Part shown: in pieces, positions 22,427-33,119 of the stretch
Layout: every line of letters starts with the position of its first letter
Position numbering within the stretch: position 1 is the stretch's first letter
NCBI GenBank assembly: GCA_016705335.1
Contig: JADIYN010000009.1
Location: 102,550 to 166,549 of the forward strand
Direction of reading: 5' to 3'
Source of the DNA: Draconibacterium sp.
Lineage (GTDB): Bacteria > Bacteroidota > Bacteroidia > Bacteroidales > Prolixibacteraceae
Length of the DNA stretch: 64,000 bases
Made by a program: the position numbers and the translations under genes
The notes under the pieces: generated by a model
The model's input: the letters and a program-made list of their open reading frames with translations, nothing else
Told to the model about the DNA's origin: nothing
The model's database searches: none

Positions 22427-23755
22427 TTATAATTTTTCCGTTTCAGGCAACCCCCACTCTTCCACCATCGTAATTCCCAACTTTTCGAGTTCGTTTAACA
22501 CAGGTTCATATATTGATTTACTTATTGGAATTTGAACACCTTTTTCAGCAATTTTGCCGTCTAAAATCATTTTAACCGCAATAGCTGCAGGCAATGCTAC
22601 AGTCCGGGAAATTGAAGTATCATCAGCAGTGGCGTAATCAAGCATCCGTGCTTTTATTACCTCTTTTTGCCCGTTGATTTTTTCTATTAAAAAAGTGTGT
22701 TGCATGATAACCATATCGCGGGCTCCATCGGGCAACATCATTTTCTTCATCATCAAATCTACAGTAATATCAAAAGTTGAACCTTCAGTAGTGGTTACTT
22801 TGTCGTTGCTGAAATAACCCAGCCAATCAATTGCGTCTATTGCCGGACCGTCCAATGCAAGTTTCAATCTGCCAACCACTTTTTCCTTTACATTCTTGGG
22901 ATAAACATCCAGCTTTTCAGCAACAATTTCCTTGAGCGTTTTTCCTTCGAAATTTTGGATTTCGGTTGAAATCAGCCCCAGGGTTTTCATAATATCCATT
23001 ATTTTGCACCAGTTTGGATATCTGAAAGTTCCGCGGTACATATTTTCAACTTCCTTTATATTGTAAATATCAATATAAGACAACGAGTCGCGATTTGGGT
23101 AAACTTCCATTAACCCAACTTCCGGGAATTCAATTTGAATCGGTTTCTTAAATAAGTTCTCTGTTGCAATTTCAACAATTTCGCCATTCTTCAGATATTT
23201 GGCATTATTATTTCCTGCCATGAGAACTCCCCTTGGCGACCACGAAAATTTATACCTAAACGGGTTGTTGGCCTCTTCAGGAGCAGGAAGTGCGCCACAC
23301 AAAGAGTAAAAATCTTTAATTTTTCCACCTTCACTTTTTACTTTATCGATAATACGCATGGCTGTCATGTGGTCTAACCCTGGATCAACACCAATTTCAT
23401 TCAGAATTAATATTCCGGCTTTTCTGGCTTCTGCATCCAACAATTTCATTTCAGGTGAAACGTATGAAGTTGTAACCATATTTTTTTTGTACTGAATACA
23501 CAATTTGGCAACAGTAACGTGATGTGCATATGGCAATAAACTAATTACAAGATCATGTTTTGAAACGAGTTGTTCAAGTGTTTCCAAATCATCAGTTGTC
23601 CACGAAACTGCTTTTCCATTGCTGCGGTTTCCAATTAATTTTTCAGCTTTTGCAAAAGTACGACTGGCAATAGTAAGTTCTATATTATTGTTCAGAATAT
23701 ATTCAACTAAGGGTTTGGCTACCATTCCGGCGCCCAATAATAATACTTTATTCAT
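22427..23755 (-). CDS. Saccharopine dehydrogenase-like oxidoreductase
   Basis: A 442-residue NAD(P)-dependent enzyme of the saccharopine dehydrogenase / LYS9 family, with an N-terminal Rossmann domain (KVLLLGAGMVAKPLVEYI) and the family phrases LISLLPYAHHVTVAK-like ISLLPYAHHV, NEIGVDPGLDHM and FSWSPRGVL. LYS9-type enzymes form saccharopine from glutamate and aminoadipate semialdehyde, but many bacterial members are of uncertain substrate and some act on carboxynorspermidine. No lysine or polyamine genes lie nearby to decide. The frame is intact, and the gene is convergent with the kinase gene with a 28-base gap. Confidence 0.85.
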   Translation of the reverse strand: MNKVLLLGAGMVAKPLVEYILNNNIELTIASRTFAKAEKLIGNRSNGKAVSWTTDDLETLEQLVSKHDLVISLLPYAHHVTVAKLCIQYKKNMVTTSYVSPEMKLLDAEARKAGILILNEIGVDPGLDHMTAMRIIDKVKSEGGKIKDFYSLCGALPAPEEANNPFRYKFSWSPRGVLMAGNNNAKYLKNGEIVEIATENLFKKPIQIEFPEVGLMEVYPNRDSLSYIDIYNIKEVENMYRGTFRYPNWCKIMDIMKTLGLISTEIQNFEGKTLKEIVAEKLDVYPKNVKEKVVGRLKLALDGPAIDAIDWLGYFSNDKVTTTEGSTFDITVDLMMKKMMLPDGARDMVIMQHTFLIEKINGQKEVIKARMLDYATADDTSISRTVALPAAIAVKMILDGKIAEKGVQIPISKSIYEPVLNELEKLGITMVEEWGLPETEKL

Positions 23756-23934
23756 TCTATTTTTTATTACTTTAAATTGATTTGAACGATTTATTCGGCA
23801 GGTTTATTTCGTAATTATCACCCAAATATCAATAGACCCTAAAGTTGGTTATTTTTTTCACATTTAAAAAATTCGAATGCAAACATAAAACAGCATTCAG
23901 TTAATTGATAGTTATAATTTTTCCTTTTTTGGTT

Positions 23935-23942
23935 TAACTTTG
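23935..23942 (+). promoter_or_regulatory. Candidate -7 box before the 24-kb propeller gene
   Basis: TAACTTTG matches TAnnTTTG exactly and lies 26 bases before the ATG at 23969. A TTG lies 27 bases upstream, more than the usual spacing. Confidence 0.4.
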
Positions 23943-23968
23943 GCTCGCATCATTCTAAACTTATCATC

Positions 23969-25239
23969 ATGAATCAAAAATCTGTATTTCTCATTATAGT
24001 ATTATTATTTACTGTTTCAGGATTATTTTCACAAACCGATAACAACTGGACACATTTCAGGGGAACGAACCTTGATGGACATGCAAATGTTGCCAAAGCC
24101 CCACTCCAATGGTCCGACTCAACAAATATTGAATGGAAAGTGCCGGTAAAAGGTTTGGGGTGGTCATCGCCGGTGGTTTTGACAACCAAATCTGGCTGAC
24201 TTCAGCGGCGAAAGACGGAAAGGAGTTTTACACCCTGTGTTTTGATTTGAAAACAGGAAAACTGCTTGATGAAAAAACCATTTTTACAGCAGAAGATCCG
24301 CAACGCATCCACGGAACAAATTCGTATGCCACGCCAACTCCCTGCATCGAAGATGGTTTTGTATATGTTAATTACGGCACTTTTGGAACGACCTGCATCA
24401 ACACAAATAATTTTGAAGTAGTCTGGAAACGGGAAGATATGCTTTGCGACCACATGCAGGGTCCGGCATCATCCATCATTCTTCATAAAAATATGCTGAT
24501 CGTACATTTGGAAGGGACTGAAAATCCATATGTTGCAGCCCTCGACAAAAAGACAGGGAACACCATTTGGAAAAGTATTCGTCCAAAAGAGATTTACGAT
24601 CCGCTTGAACCCGTTTTCCGTAAATCATATCAAACACCAATTGTTATTGAAGTGGAAGGAAGGGAACTATTAATCAGCAATTCCGCTTTTATGTGTTTTG
24701 CGCATGATGTGAAAACAGGAGAAGTTGTTTGGACAGTGGAATATGGTTTTGATTCAACAGTAAGTCAGCCAATTTTCTGGGACGGGTTGGTTTATGTAAA
24801 TTCAGGATGGATTTTTATTGACAATGTACCTTATTTTACCCGGCAATATGCAATAGACCCATCCGGAAAAGGCGATGTAACAAAAACCCATGTTAAGTGG
24901 ATTTATGAGGATGAAGTTCCTCAAATTCCTACTCCTGTTATTGTTGACGGCAAAATGTACATGGTACACGACCGCGGAATAATTACATGTATTGATGCAA
25001 AAACTGCCAAAGTAATATGGAAACACGAGTTGAAAGGCAACTTTAATTCATCGCCAATATTTGCTGCAGAAAATATTTATTTTATAAATGTAAAAGGCGA
25101 TTGCACAATCATTAAACCCGGAGATTCTTTTCAACTTGTTGCAGAAAATGAAATCGGTGAAACCGTAAAAGCAGTCCCTGTTTTTATAAACGATAAATTA
25201 TTGTTACGAACCGAAAAGAACTTGTTTTTGATTAAATAA
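23969..25239 (+). CDS. Secreted PQQ-like beta-propeller protein
   Basis: About 423 residues with a signal peptide (MNQKSVFLIIVLLFTVSGLF, cleavage near SQT). The mature protein begins with WTHFRGTNLDGHANV and has repeats of the WxxxxxG / D-x-x-TGK type (FDLKTGKLLDE, LDKKTGNTIWK, IDAKTAKVIWK), typical of a PQQ-like eight-bladed propeller. One T is missing near 24177-24180, which splits the frame; correction gives SSPVVFDNQIWLTSA. It is separated from the redox island by typA and two other genes but is of the same family. Substrate and cofactor are unknown; many such propellers do not bind PQQ. Confidence 0.8.
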
Positions 25240-25347
25240 CTTTTTTAACAGTGACTTTCTCAATTTCCTGATTTTATCAAGGTTAAATCTTATCTCCAAA
25301 TTCGGTTAAATTTGAAGTCAAACCACAGCCCGGTAAAAATCTTTCTT

Positions 25348-25355
25348 ACTTTTGC
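25348..25355 (+). promoter_or_regulatory. Candidate -7 box before typA
   Basis: TACTTTTG matches TAnnTTTG exactly, 97 bases before the typA ATG at 25453, in the context TTACTTTTGCGCGCC typical of strong Bacteroidota promoters. Confidence 0.5.
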
Positions 25356-25452
25356 GCGCCGATTTGTAGAAAAATACAACATTTCGTTGTAATGCAATGA
25401 TTTAAAAACAATTCAACACAAATTGGGTTATTTGTTTAAGAAAAATAAGAAA

Positions 25453-27265
25453 ATGACAGAAATTAGAAATATCGCAATTATTGCCCACGTTGACCACGGC
25501 AAAACAACACTGGTTGACAGGATTTTACACCAAGTACACCTTTTCCGCGACAATCAGGATATGGGCGAGTTAATCCTCGACAGCAACGATTTGGAAACGC
25601 GAACGTGGGATTACCATTTTGGCAAAAAACGTTTCGGTACGCTACAAAGACACAAAAATAAATATCATCGATACACCCGGCCACTCGGATTTTGGTGGAG
25701 AAGTTGAGCGTGTTTTAAATATGGCTGACGGCGTTTTATTAATCGTTGATGCATTTGAAGGTCCAATGCCCCAAACCCGTTTTGTGCTGCAAAAAGCAAT
25801 TGAACTTGGCTTAAAACCAATTGTAGTTGTAAATAAAGTTGACAAACCAAACTGCACGCCTGATATTGCCCAGGAAAAAGTCTTCGACCTGATGTTCAGC
25901 CTGGAAGCTACAGAAGAGCAGCTTAATTTTCCAACAGTTTTTGGCTCATCAAAAGCAGGATGGATGGGACCCGATTGGAAAACTGAAACCACTGATGTAA
26001 CCTATTTACTCGATACAATTTTAAGTTATATCCCGGCATCAAAACATATTGAAGGTTCTCTGCAAATGCGAATTACTTCTCTTGATTATTCGTCATACAC
26101 CGGCCGGATTGCCGTTGGGAAAGTTTCACGCGGACAATTGATTCCGGGCTCGCAGGTTACTCTAATGAAACGGGACGGAACCTCAATGAAAACAGTTCTT
26201 AAAGAAGTTTATCTTTTTGAAGGTCTGGGAAAAGAAAAAACAAAATTACCTGTTCCTTCAGGAGAAATTTGCGCTGTTCTCGGTTTGGATGGTTTTGATA
26301 TTGGCGATACGGTTGCAGATGGTGAAGAACCCGAAAGTCTGGCGCCAATAAAGGTTGATGAACCAACCATGAGTATGTTATTTGCGATTAATAATTCTCC
26401 ATTCTTTGGAAAAGATGGCAAGTTTGTTACTTCACGTCAGTTGCGCGACCGCCTTTTCAAGGAAACAGAAAAAAACCTGGCTTTGCGTGTCGAAGAAACC
26501 GATTCAGCAGATTCATTTCTTGTGTACGGACGTGGAATACTTCACTTATCAGTTTTGGTAGAAACTATGCGCCGCGAAGGATTCGAGATGCAGTTGGGTC
26601 AGCCAAAAGTAATTATCAAAGAAATTGATGGAAGAAAAAACGAACCTATCGAAGCTTTAACCGTTCATGTTCCTGAAATATTTTCGGGAAAAGTAATTGA
26701 ACTGGTTACACAACGCAAAGGAGATATTCAAACTATTGAGATAAAGAACGAACGTGCCCACCTCGATTTTCTGATTCCGGCAAGAGGGTTGATTGGTTTG
26801 AGAAACCAAATGTTAACCGCCACAGAAGGAGAAGCTATTATGGCTCATCGCTTTTATGCCTACGAACCATGGAAAGGTGAACTGGGAGTGCGCAGAAATG
26901 GCGCTTTAATTTCAATTGAACCCGGAACGGCCATCGCATATTCTATAGATAAAATGCAGGACCGTGGACGCTTTTTTGTAAATCCCGGAGAAGATGTTTA
27001 CATGGGTCAGGTAGTTGGCGAAAATACCCGCCATGACGATTTAACACTGAATATCATCCGAACAAAAAAAATGTCGAACATGCGTGCTTCTGGCTCTGAT
27101 GACAAAACAAGTATTGCCCCGGCTATTAAATTTTCGCTTGAAGAAGCTATGGAATACATTCGGAACGACGAGTACATTGAAGTTACTCCAAAAAATATGC
27201 GGATCAGAAAGATCCTTTTAAACGAAAATGACAGAAAACGACAAACTAAAGTTGTGACTGATTAA
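25453..27265 (+). CDS. typA: Ribosome-associated GTPase TypA/BipA
   Basis: Translational GTPase of about 604 residues that binds ribosomes under stress and helps assemble the large subunit. The ATG at 25453 ([20 protein letters not shown]) is preferred to the one 30 bases earlier. G motifs: [10 protein letters not shown] (G1), [10 protein letters not shown] (G3), NKVDKP (G4). One extra A near 25593-25595 disrupts the G2 region; without it the sequence reads [15 protein letters not shown] as expected. Later domains carry [17 protein letters not shown] and [19 protein letters not shown]. Because this gene is nearly universal and highly conserved, the break is very probably a sequencing error. 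Confidence 0.95.
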
Positions 27266-27304
27266 TCACTTGTTTATAAGCAGATAATTTCTTTTTACGA
27301 AAAG

Positions 27305-27358
27305 AAAAATGTCCTGTAGATTGAAAAATACATTTTCAATTCCAACAGGACATTTTTT
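27305..27358 (+). terminator. Terminator after typA
   Basis: Nested hairpin: outer stem AAATGTCCTGT with ACAGGACATTT, inner stem ATTGAAAA with TTTTCAAT, followed by a T7 run. It begins 40 bases after the typA stop. Confidence 0.88.
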
Positions 27359-27454
27359 TATTCTTTTCAGAATCCTTTAAAAATTTGTAAGCGAAATAAA
27401 TCTCAAATTAATCTTCCTTTTTTGTAACTTGAAAAACTCCAAAATTTAAGAATT

Positions 27455-28057
27455 ATGAAAAAATGGATTTTTTCCACATTGTTTATTTTATTTGCTGTTT
27501 CAGCACTTTCCGGACAACAAACTGATGTTTCAGGCTTTTACCAAACCAGTATAAAAACCAACACAACTGGAATGTATGTTCTGGGAGGATGGGCAATTGC
27601 CAACATTGCCGGAGGGGCAATAGGTTGGGCAAATTCAACCGGCAGCACACGGTATTTCCACCAAATGAACCTCTTTTGGAATACAGTAAACCTTGGCATT
27701 GCCGGTTTTGCGCTGTACAACAATTTAACAGGCAATATTTTAGGATTGACAGACAGCATGATGATGCAAAAGCACATAAAAACGGAAAACGTTTACCTTA
27801 TTAATGCCGGACTTGATGTGATATACGTTGGAACTGGTTTTTTGCTAAAATATCTTTCTACTAACAATACAAAACGGAAAGATATGTTGTTTGGTTATGG
27901 AAAATCAGTAATTATGCAGGGAAGTTTTCTTTTGGCTTTTGATTTAATAATGTGGCTTACGCTACATAATCACAGACTTGATTTTTTAGCCAATTCCAGT
28001 CTTTCATTTCAACAAAACTTCGATTTTAAAGAAATCGCATTAACTATCCGGTTTTAA
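27455..28057 (+). CDS. Hypothetical membrane protein (DUF6992-like)
   Basis: A 200-residue protein with a signal peptide or first membrane helix (MKKWIFSTLFILFAVSALSG) and about four further hydrophobic segments (GGWAIANIAGGAIGWA, NLGIAGFALYNN, IYVGTGFLLKYL, GSFLLAFDLIMWL). The His and Asn in FHQMNLFWN are conserved-looking. It resembles a Bacteroidota-only family annotated as DUF6992; that assignment is from memory and the function is unknown. It stands alone between the typA terminator and the SRPBCC gene. The frame is intact. Confidence 0.65.
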   Translation: MKKWIFSTLFILFAVSALSGQQTDVSGFYQTSIKTNTTGMYVLGGWAIANIAGGAIGWANSTGSTRYFHQMNLFWNTVNLGIAGFALYNNLTGNILGLTDSMMMQKHIKTENVYLINAGLDVIYVGTGFLLKYLSTNNTKRKDMLFGYGKSVIMQGSFLLAFDLIMWLTLHNHRLDFLANSSLSFQQNFDFKEIALTIRF

Positions 28058-28247
28058 CTTTAAAACTTTTTGACTATCTCTTTGTTTAACATTCTACTTC
28101 TGAATATAAAACAAAAAGACAAAGAAAATTAGAATTCGGCCTACAGAAGCCGGCCAGATATTGGACAAAAATTACTTTGTGTATTAATTAGAAACAGTAT
28201 CGAAGTAGTATGATGCGTTCAGTATAAAATAAAAACCAGCATAGAAA

Positions 28248-28715
28248 ATGGGATTCTTTCAATTACATAAAACACACAAAATACCGGCTACAATCGACCA
28301 GGTCTGGGATTTTATTTCATCACCTGATAATCTCAAAAAAATTACCCCTGAATACATGGGATTTCACATCACTTCAAAATTGCTGAGCGAAAAAATGTAC
28401 CCGGGTATGATAATCAGCTATGAAGTAAGCCCTGTTATGGGTATTAAAATGACCTGGGTAACAGAAATAACACAAGTCAAAGACAAAGAATATTTTGTTG
28501 ACGAACAGCGGGTTGGACCCTATTCTATATGGCATCACGAACATAAAATAGAACAAATCGAAGGAGGAGTTTTAATGACAGACATTATTTCTTACAAACC
28601 CCCGTTTGGAATTTTAGGTTCGATTGCAAACTCACTTTTAATTAAAAAACAGTTGCAGGAAATTTTTGATTTCCGAAAAGGTGCTATTGAAAGAATGTTT
28701 GGAAGGATGGATTAA
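28248..28715 (+). CDS. SRPBCC family protein
   Basis: A 155-residue protein of the START/SRPBCC helix-grip fold, a lipid or hydrophobic ligand binding scaffold. It begins with HKTHKIPATIDQVWDFISSP and NLKKITPEYMGF, the usual pattern of this family's cell-division-inhibitor-like branch. The middle has VTEITQVKDKEYFVDEQRVG and WHHEHKIEQIEGG, and the C-terminal helix ends FRKGAIERMFGRMD. No signal peptide is present, so it is cytosolic. The ligand and pathway are not clear from the neighbours. The frame is intact. Confidence 0.82.
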   Translation: MGFFQLHKTHKIPATIDQVWDFISSPDNLKKITPEYMGFHITSKLLSEKMYPGMIISYEVSPVMGIKMTWVTEITQVKDKEYFVDEQRVGPYSIWHHEHKIEQIEGGVLMTDIISYKPPFGILGSIANSLLIKKQLQEIFDFRKGAIERMFGRMD

Positions 28716-28943
28716 AAAACACATTTGTAATTGCAAATTGCTCAAAATAAAACATCCTCAAATGTCATAAATTCACAGAGTTTATATTTAATTATTTCTT
28801 TTCAGATTGTAATAAAATATGTTAACAAATCCTGAATAAAATGTAAACATATCTTACTATTTAGACATGTGATAAATTGCTGTAACACCTTGTAAATATT
28901 ACTTTTTGGTTCTAATTTAGGGGCAAATTTTAAACAGAAAACC

Positions 28944-30158
28944 ATGATTAATAAAGCAATTATTTTATTATCGATTATTTTATTTGCAGGAAGTTTTATA
29001 ATTGCACAAACTCCTACAAAATGGCGCGGTCCAAATGGAAATGGCATTTATAATGAAACCGGACTACTAAAAAAATGGCCTGCAAGTGGACCTGAAATCA
29101 TTTGGCATTTTGATGAACTTGGTCAAGGTCACTCATCACCCGTTTTTGCCAACGATTTAATTTATGTTTCAGGAATGGCTGATAACAAAGGCTATGTTTA
29201 TGCACTCACACCAATGGGAAAACTGAAATGGAAAGCATCCTACGGTCCCGAATTTAGTGAAAGCTACCCGGGTTCACGCTCCACACCAACTATTTCAGGT
29301 GATTTACTTTACATTTATTCCGGGCTGGGAGTTTTGACCTGCATGGACGCAAATACCGGAAATATTAAATGGAAGAAAGACGTTTTCAAAGATTTCGACG
29401 GAGAAAATATCCGCTGGGGAGTTACTGAAACTGTTGTTGTTGATGGTGGATTGGTTTACGTAACACCGGGCGGAAAGAAAAACAATGTGGTAGCCTTGAA
29501 CCGCAATAATGGCGACCTGGTTTGGAGTACTCCGGCCATGGGTGAAAAATCAGCTTACTGTACTCCACTGTTGATTCAGCTACCCGCAAAAAAACTTTTG
29601 GTAACATTGACAGCCGAACACATTATCGGGATTGACGCCTCATCAGGGAAAATGCTGTGGTCGCATCCGCAAACAAACCGCTACCAGGTTCATGCAAATA
29701 CACCAATTTATGCTGATGGCGGACTGTTTTGTTTCAGTGGATATGGTCAGGGTGGTGTTAAACTCGAAATGAATGCAGATGGCAGCTCTGTTAAAAAAGC
29801 CTGGTTCAGCGACAAACTTGATAGCCGTATTGGTGGCATGGTAATGATAAATGGCTATTTATACGGTTCAGGCGACAACAACCGCGAGTGGCGATGCGTT
29901 GACTGGAAATCAGGTGCCGAAAAATATGCCGACAAAACCGTTGGCAAAGGAGTTGTTATTTATGCTGATGGAATGTTGTACTGTTACAGCGACAAGGGCG
30001 AACTGGCACTTGTGGAAGCAAACCCTGCTGCCTTTAAAGTTGTCAGCCAAACCAAAGTTGAATTGGGTTCGGAACAACACTGGTCGCACCCGGTAATCGA
30101 CAACGGCAAATTGTATTTGCGTCACGGCAATGTTTTAATTGCCTATAAAATCAAATAA
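28944..30158 (+). CDS. Secreted PQQ-like beta-propeller protein (redox island, 1)
   Basis: A 404-residue protein with a signal peptide (MINKAIILLSIILFAGSFII, then AQTP). The mature part starts with WRGPNGNGIYNETGLLKKWP, a motif shared with the next gene (WRGPNRDGQFPATNLLKTWP), and contains PQQ-like blades such as MDANTGNIKWKKD, LNRNNGDLVWST and IDASSGKMLWS. The frame is intact. It opens the plus-strand redox island and is followed by a near paralogue. It probably acts in the periplasm or on the outer membrane. Whether it binds PQQ is not shown; I find no cofactor-defining motif. Confidence 0.88.
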   Translation: MINKAIILLSIILFAGSFIIAQTPTKWRGPNGNGIYNETGLLKKWPASGPEIIWHFDELGQGHSSPVFANDLIYVSGMADNKGYVYALTPMGKLKWKASYGPEFSESYPGSRSTPTISGDLLYIYSGLGVLTCMDANTGNIKWKKDVFKDFDGENIRWGVTETVVVDGGLVYVTPGGKKNNVVALNRNNGDLVWSTPAMGEKSAYCTPLLIQLPAKKLLVTLTAEHIIGIDASSGKMLWSHPQTNRYQVHANTPIYADGGLFCFSGYGQGGVKLEMNADGSSVKKAWFSDKLDSRIGGMVMINGYLYGSGDNNREWRCVDWKSGAEKYADKTVGKGVVIYADGMLYCYSDKGELALVEANPAAFKVVSQTKVELGSEQHWSHPVIDNGKLYLRHGNVLIAYKIK

Positions 30159-30190
30159 AAAAAAACCGGAAGCAGGATATATGATTTTTT

Positions 30191-30224
30191 CGGCTTCTCC
30201 CCTTGGGGGGGAGTCAGAGGCTTG
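30191..30224. repeat. CTCCCCTTGGGG-type palindromic repeat
   Basis: CTTCTCCCCTTGGGGGGGAG followed by TCAGAGGCTT. Same family as the repeats at 35031, 44874, 44965 and, degenerate, 51776. It lies between two propeller genes and could fold as a short hairpin. Confidence 0.65.
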
Positions 30225-30260
30225 CATTTTAAATTTTTTCAAACCAACTATTAAATTTCA

Positions 30261-31494
30261 ATGAAAAACCTATTTATCAGTTTTATTCTTTTGAGTTTTG
30301 TCTTCGTTTCAAATGCTCAACTTGTGCAATGGCGCGGACCAAATCGTGATGGACAATTCCCTGCAACCAACCTTTTAAAAACATGGCCCGAAAATGGTCC
30401 GGAGTTAATTCTCCAAGTCGAAAAATTGGAAAAGGGTGGTCTTCACCAATACTTGTTGACGACATGATTTACACAACCGGCATGATCGACACACTTGATT
30501 ATTTAAGTGCCATTGATATGCAGGAAATATTAAATGGCAAGTTCCTTATGGACGCTCCTGGAACAAATCATTTCCCGACACGCGCAGCACAGCGACCATT
30601 GAAGATGACAGAATATACGTTCAAAGTGGAACCGGGAGACTTGCATGCATCAACAGAAGCAACGGGAAAGAAATTTGGGCAGTTGATGTTGATAAAGATT
30701 TTGAATGTGAATATCACACCTGGGGAAACTCGGAAACACCATTAATTGTTGACGACAAGGTGATTTGCACGCCGGGCGGTAAAAAAACGAGTGTGGTTGC
30801 CTTCGATAAAATGACAGGAAAACTCGCCTGGCAAAGTAAATCCCTTGGTGGAGAACGTGCCTACGCTTCGGCAACTATATATGAATACAATAATTTCAGA
30901 TACATACTTGCGGTTATTGGTACTGATTTAATCGCACTCATTCCCGAAACCGGCGAAATTACATGGAACTATAAATACCTCAATCCCGAAAAATGGGACC
31001 AGCCCGGTTTAATCTGGACAAACACACCCGTTTTTACGGATGACAAAATTTTTCTAACCATGGGATATGATTACAATGCCAAAATGATTCAAATGGCTGC
31101 CGATGGAAAATCCGTTTCAGAAGTTTTTACCGATACCATTTTCGACAACCACCACCATGGTGTTATTTTATACAATGGCTATTTGTATGGTTCTAACTGG
31201 CGGGATAATAAACGTGGTAATTGGGTTTGCATGAATTGGGAAACCGGCGAAATTATGTATGAAAATGAATGGGACACAAAAGGTGCCATGGTTATGGCCG
31301 ACGGACTTTTATATTGCTACAACGAAAAAGGGAATGTTGCAATTGTAAATCCTGATCCAACCGGTTTTAAAGTTATCAGTGAGTTTAAAATTACCGAAGG
31401 TGCCGGACCACACTGGGCTCACCCGTTTATTGCCGATGGAAAAATGCTGTTAAGGCACGGCGACGTTTTGATGGTTTTCAACATTAAAGCTTAA
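30261..31494 (+). CDS. Secreted PQQ-like beta-propeller protein (redox island, 2)
   Basis: About 411 residues, paralogue of the preceding gene, with a signal peptide (MKNLFISFILLSFVFVSNAQ) and the WRGPNRDGQFPATNLL motif. Two missing G bases (near 30429 and 30524) break the frame; correction gives GKGWSSPILVDDMIYTTGM and then IDMQGNIKWQVPYGRSW. Later blades include INRSNGKEIWAVD, FDKMTGKLAWQ and NWETGEIMYE. The stop is immediately followed by the ATG of the next propeller gene, so these are co-transcribed. The breaks are probably sequencing errors. Confidence 0.82.
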
Positions 31495-32910
31495 ATGAAT
31501 AACCGTACAATAAATATTATTGTTTGGGCTCTTGGTGCAGTTGCACTGATTCTGATTATTTGGTGGGTTCAAACCGACCCTACTGCTGATTATTTAGTAA
31601 GCATGCCCGGCGCAGATAATCGTGGGAAAGGACTTGCAGAACAGGATGTAAAAATTGGCGAAAATTTCGAACAGTTTGCAACAGATTACACAGAAATGTC
31701 AGAAACCTGGCCACGTTTCAGGGGTGCCGATTTTGACAATATTTCCAAATCATCTGTAAAACTAAAGGAGAAAATTGGTACACCTAAAATCGTTTGGTCT
31801 GTTGAACTTGGTGAAGGCCATTCAGGAGCAGCTATTTACAAAGGGTTGGCATATATACTTGATTACAATGAAGAAAAACGTTCAGATATGCTACGTTGTT
31901 TTTCGCTTGCCGATGGAAAAGAAATGTGGACACGCGGTTATAATCTGAACATAAAACGAAATCATGGTATGTCGCGCACAATTCCGGCAATTACTGAAGA
32001 TTACATTTTAACGATGGGGCCAATGTGCCATGTTATGTGTCTCGACAGAAAAGACGGAAGTCTGCGTTGGGGATTGGATGTGGCAAAAGATTACGAATCT
32101 GAAATTCCGCTTTGGTACACAGGGCAATGTCCGCTGATTGATGGCAAAACTGCAATTATTGTAACTGGAGGTAAAGCTTTGATGATAGCAGTCAATTGCG
32201 AAACGGGCGAAAAAATCTGGGAAACACCAAATCCTAACAATTGGAAAATGTCACATTCTTCAGTTTTACCTTATACATTTGGAGGCCGTAAAATGTACGT
32301 TTACAGTCCCATTGGCGGATTGGTTGGAGTTGCAGCCGACGGCCCCGATGCGGGAAAAGTGCTTTGGGAAACCCCCGCCTGGAACCACTCGGTTGTGGCA
32401 CCTTCACCGGTTTGCATGCCCGATGGAAAAATATTTATGACAGCAGGATATGGCGCCGGAAGTATGATGGTTCAGTTAAAGGAAAACAGCGGCAAATTCA
32501 GCATTGAAGTTTTAACAGAATATGTGCCAAAAGATGGACTGGCCAGCGAGCAGCAAACTGCCATTTACTGGCAGGGGCATTTGTTTGGAATCATGCCAAA
32601 AGATGGTGGTTCAATGCGAAACCAGTTGGTTTGTGTTGATCCAAAAGATCCTAAAAAACCCGTGTGGACTAGCGGAACAGAAAACCGCTTTGGTTTGGGG
32701 CCATACTTTATGGCTGACAACAAATTGTTTATTCTGAACGATGACGCAACATTAACCATTGCCCGGCCAAGTACTTCGCAATATATTCAGCTCGACCAGG
32801 TAAAAATTATCGAAGACGCGCACGATGCCTGGGCACCATTTGCCCTTGCCAACGGATATTTGCTGATGCGTGATTCAAAAAAAATGGTTTGTGTGGATTT
32901 GAATTTGTAA
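31495..32910 (+). CDS. Membrane-anchored PQQ-like beta-propeller protein (redox island, 3)
   Basis: A 471-residue protein with one N-terminal membrane helix (about residues 8-25, INIIVWALGAVALILIIWW) and an outward-facing propeller domain. A motif WPRFRGADFDNISKSS opens the propeller, parallel to WRGPN in its neighbours, and blades include LDRKDGSLRWG and VNCETGEKIWET. There is an unusual Met/Cys-rich part (MGPMCHVMCLDRK). Its ATG directly follows the stop of the previous gene (TAAATG). The frame is intact. A tandem repeat block follows the stop. Confidence 0.88.
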   Translation: MNNRTINIIVWALGAVALILIIWWVQTDPTADYLVSMPGADNRGKGLAEQDVKIGENFEQFATDYTEMSETWPRFRGADFDNISKSSVKLKEKIGTPKIVWSVELGEGHSGAAIYKGLAYILDYNEEKRSDMLRCFSLADGKEMWTRGYNLNIKRNHGMSRTIPAITEDYILTMGPMCHVMCLDRKDGSLRWGLDVAKDYESEIPLWYTGQCPLIDGKTAIIVTGGKALMIAVNCETGEKIWETPNPNNWKMSHSSVLPYTFGGRKMYVYSPIGGLVGVAADGPDAGKVLWETPAWNHSVVAPSPVCMPDGKIFMTAGYGAGSMMVQLKENSGKFSIEVLTEYVPKDGLASEQQTAIYWQGHLFGIMPKDGGSMRNQLVCVDPKDPKKPVWTSGTENRFGLGPYFMADNKLFILNDDATLTIARPSTSQYIQLDQVKIIEDAHDAWAPFALANGYLLMRDSKKMVCVDLNL

Positions 32911-32915
32911 GAAGG

Positions 32916-33020
32916 AGATTGAAAAGATTGAATGAGATTGATGGAGATTGATAGGGATTGACTGAGATTGATGGAGATTGATGGAGATTGATGGAGGTTA
33001 ATGGAGATTAATAGAGATTA
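32916..33020. repeat. Tandem GAGATTGATG decamer array
   Basis: About ten imperfect copies of a 10-base unit GAGATTGATG (variants GGGATTGACT, GAGGTTAATG, GAGATTAATA) directly after the stop of the third propeller gene. It has no coding or palindromic structure. Confidence 0.85.
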
Positions 33021-33119
33021 TGGAAAAAAGTAATTTTGGTAAATGGGTTGATAATCTTGATGATAACAGGGAATTTCTTATCTTGATATTCATATCTCAC
33101 AATCTAAAAATCTAAAAAA

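Noticed and set aside
25642..25992. Minus-strand open frame of 116 codons
   Set aside because: Antisense to typA; serine-rich shadow with no start context.
32916..33020. Possible CRISPR array
   Set aside because: The repeats are 10 bases, imperfect and directly adjacent without unique spacers; no cas genes are near.
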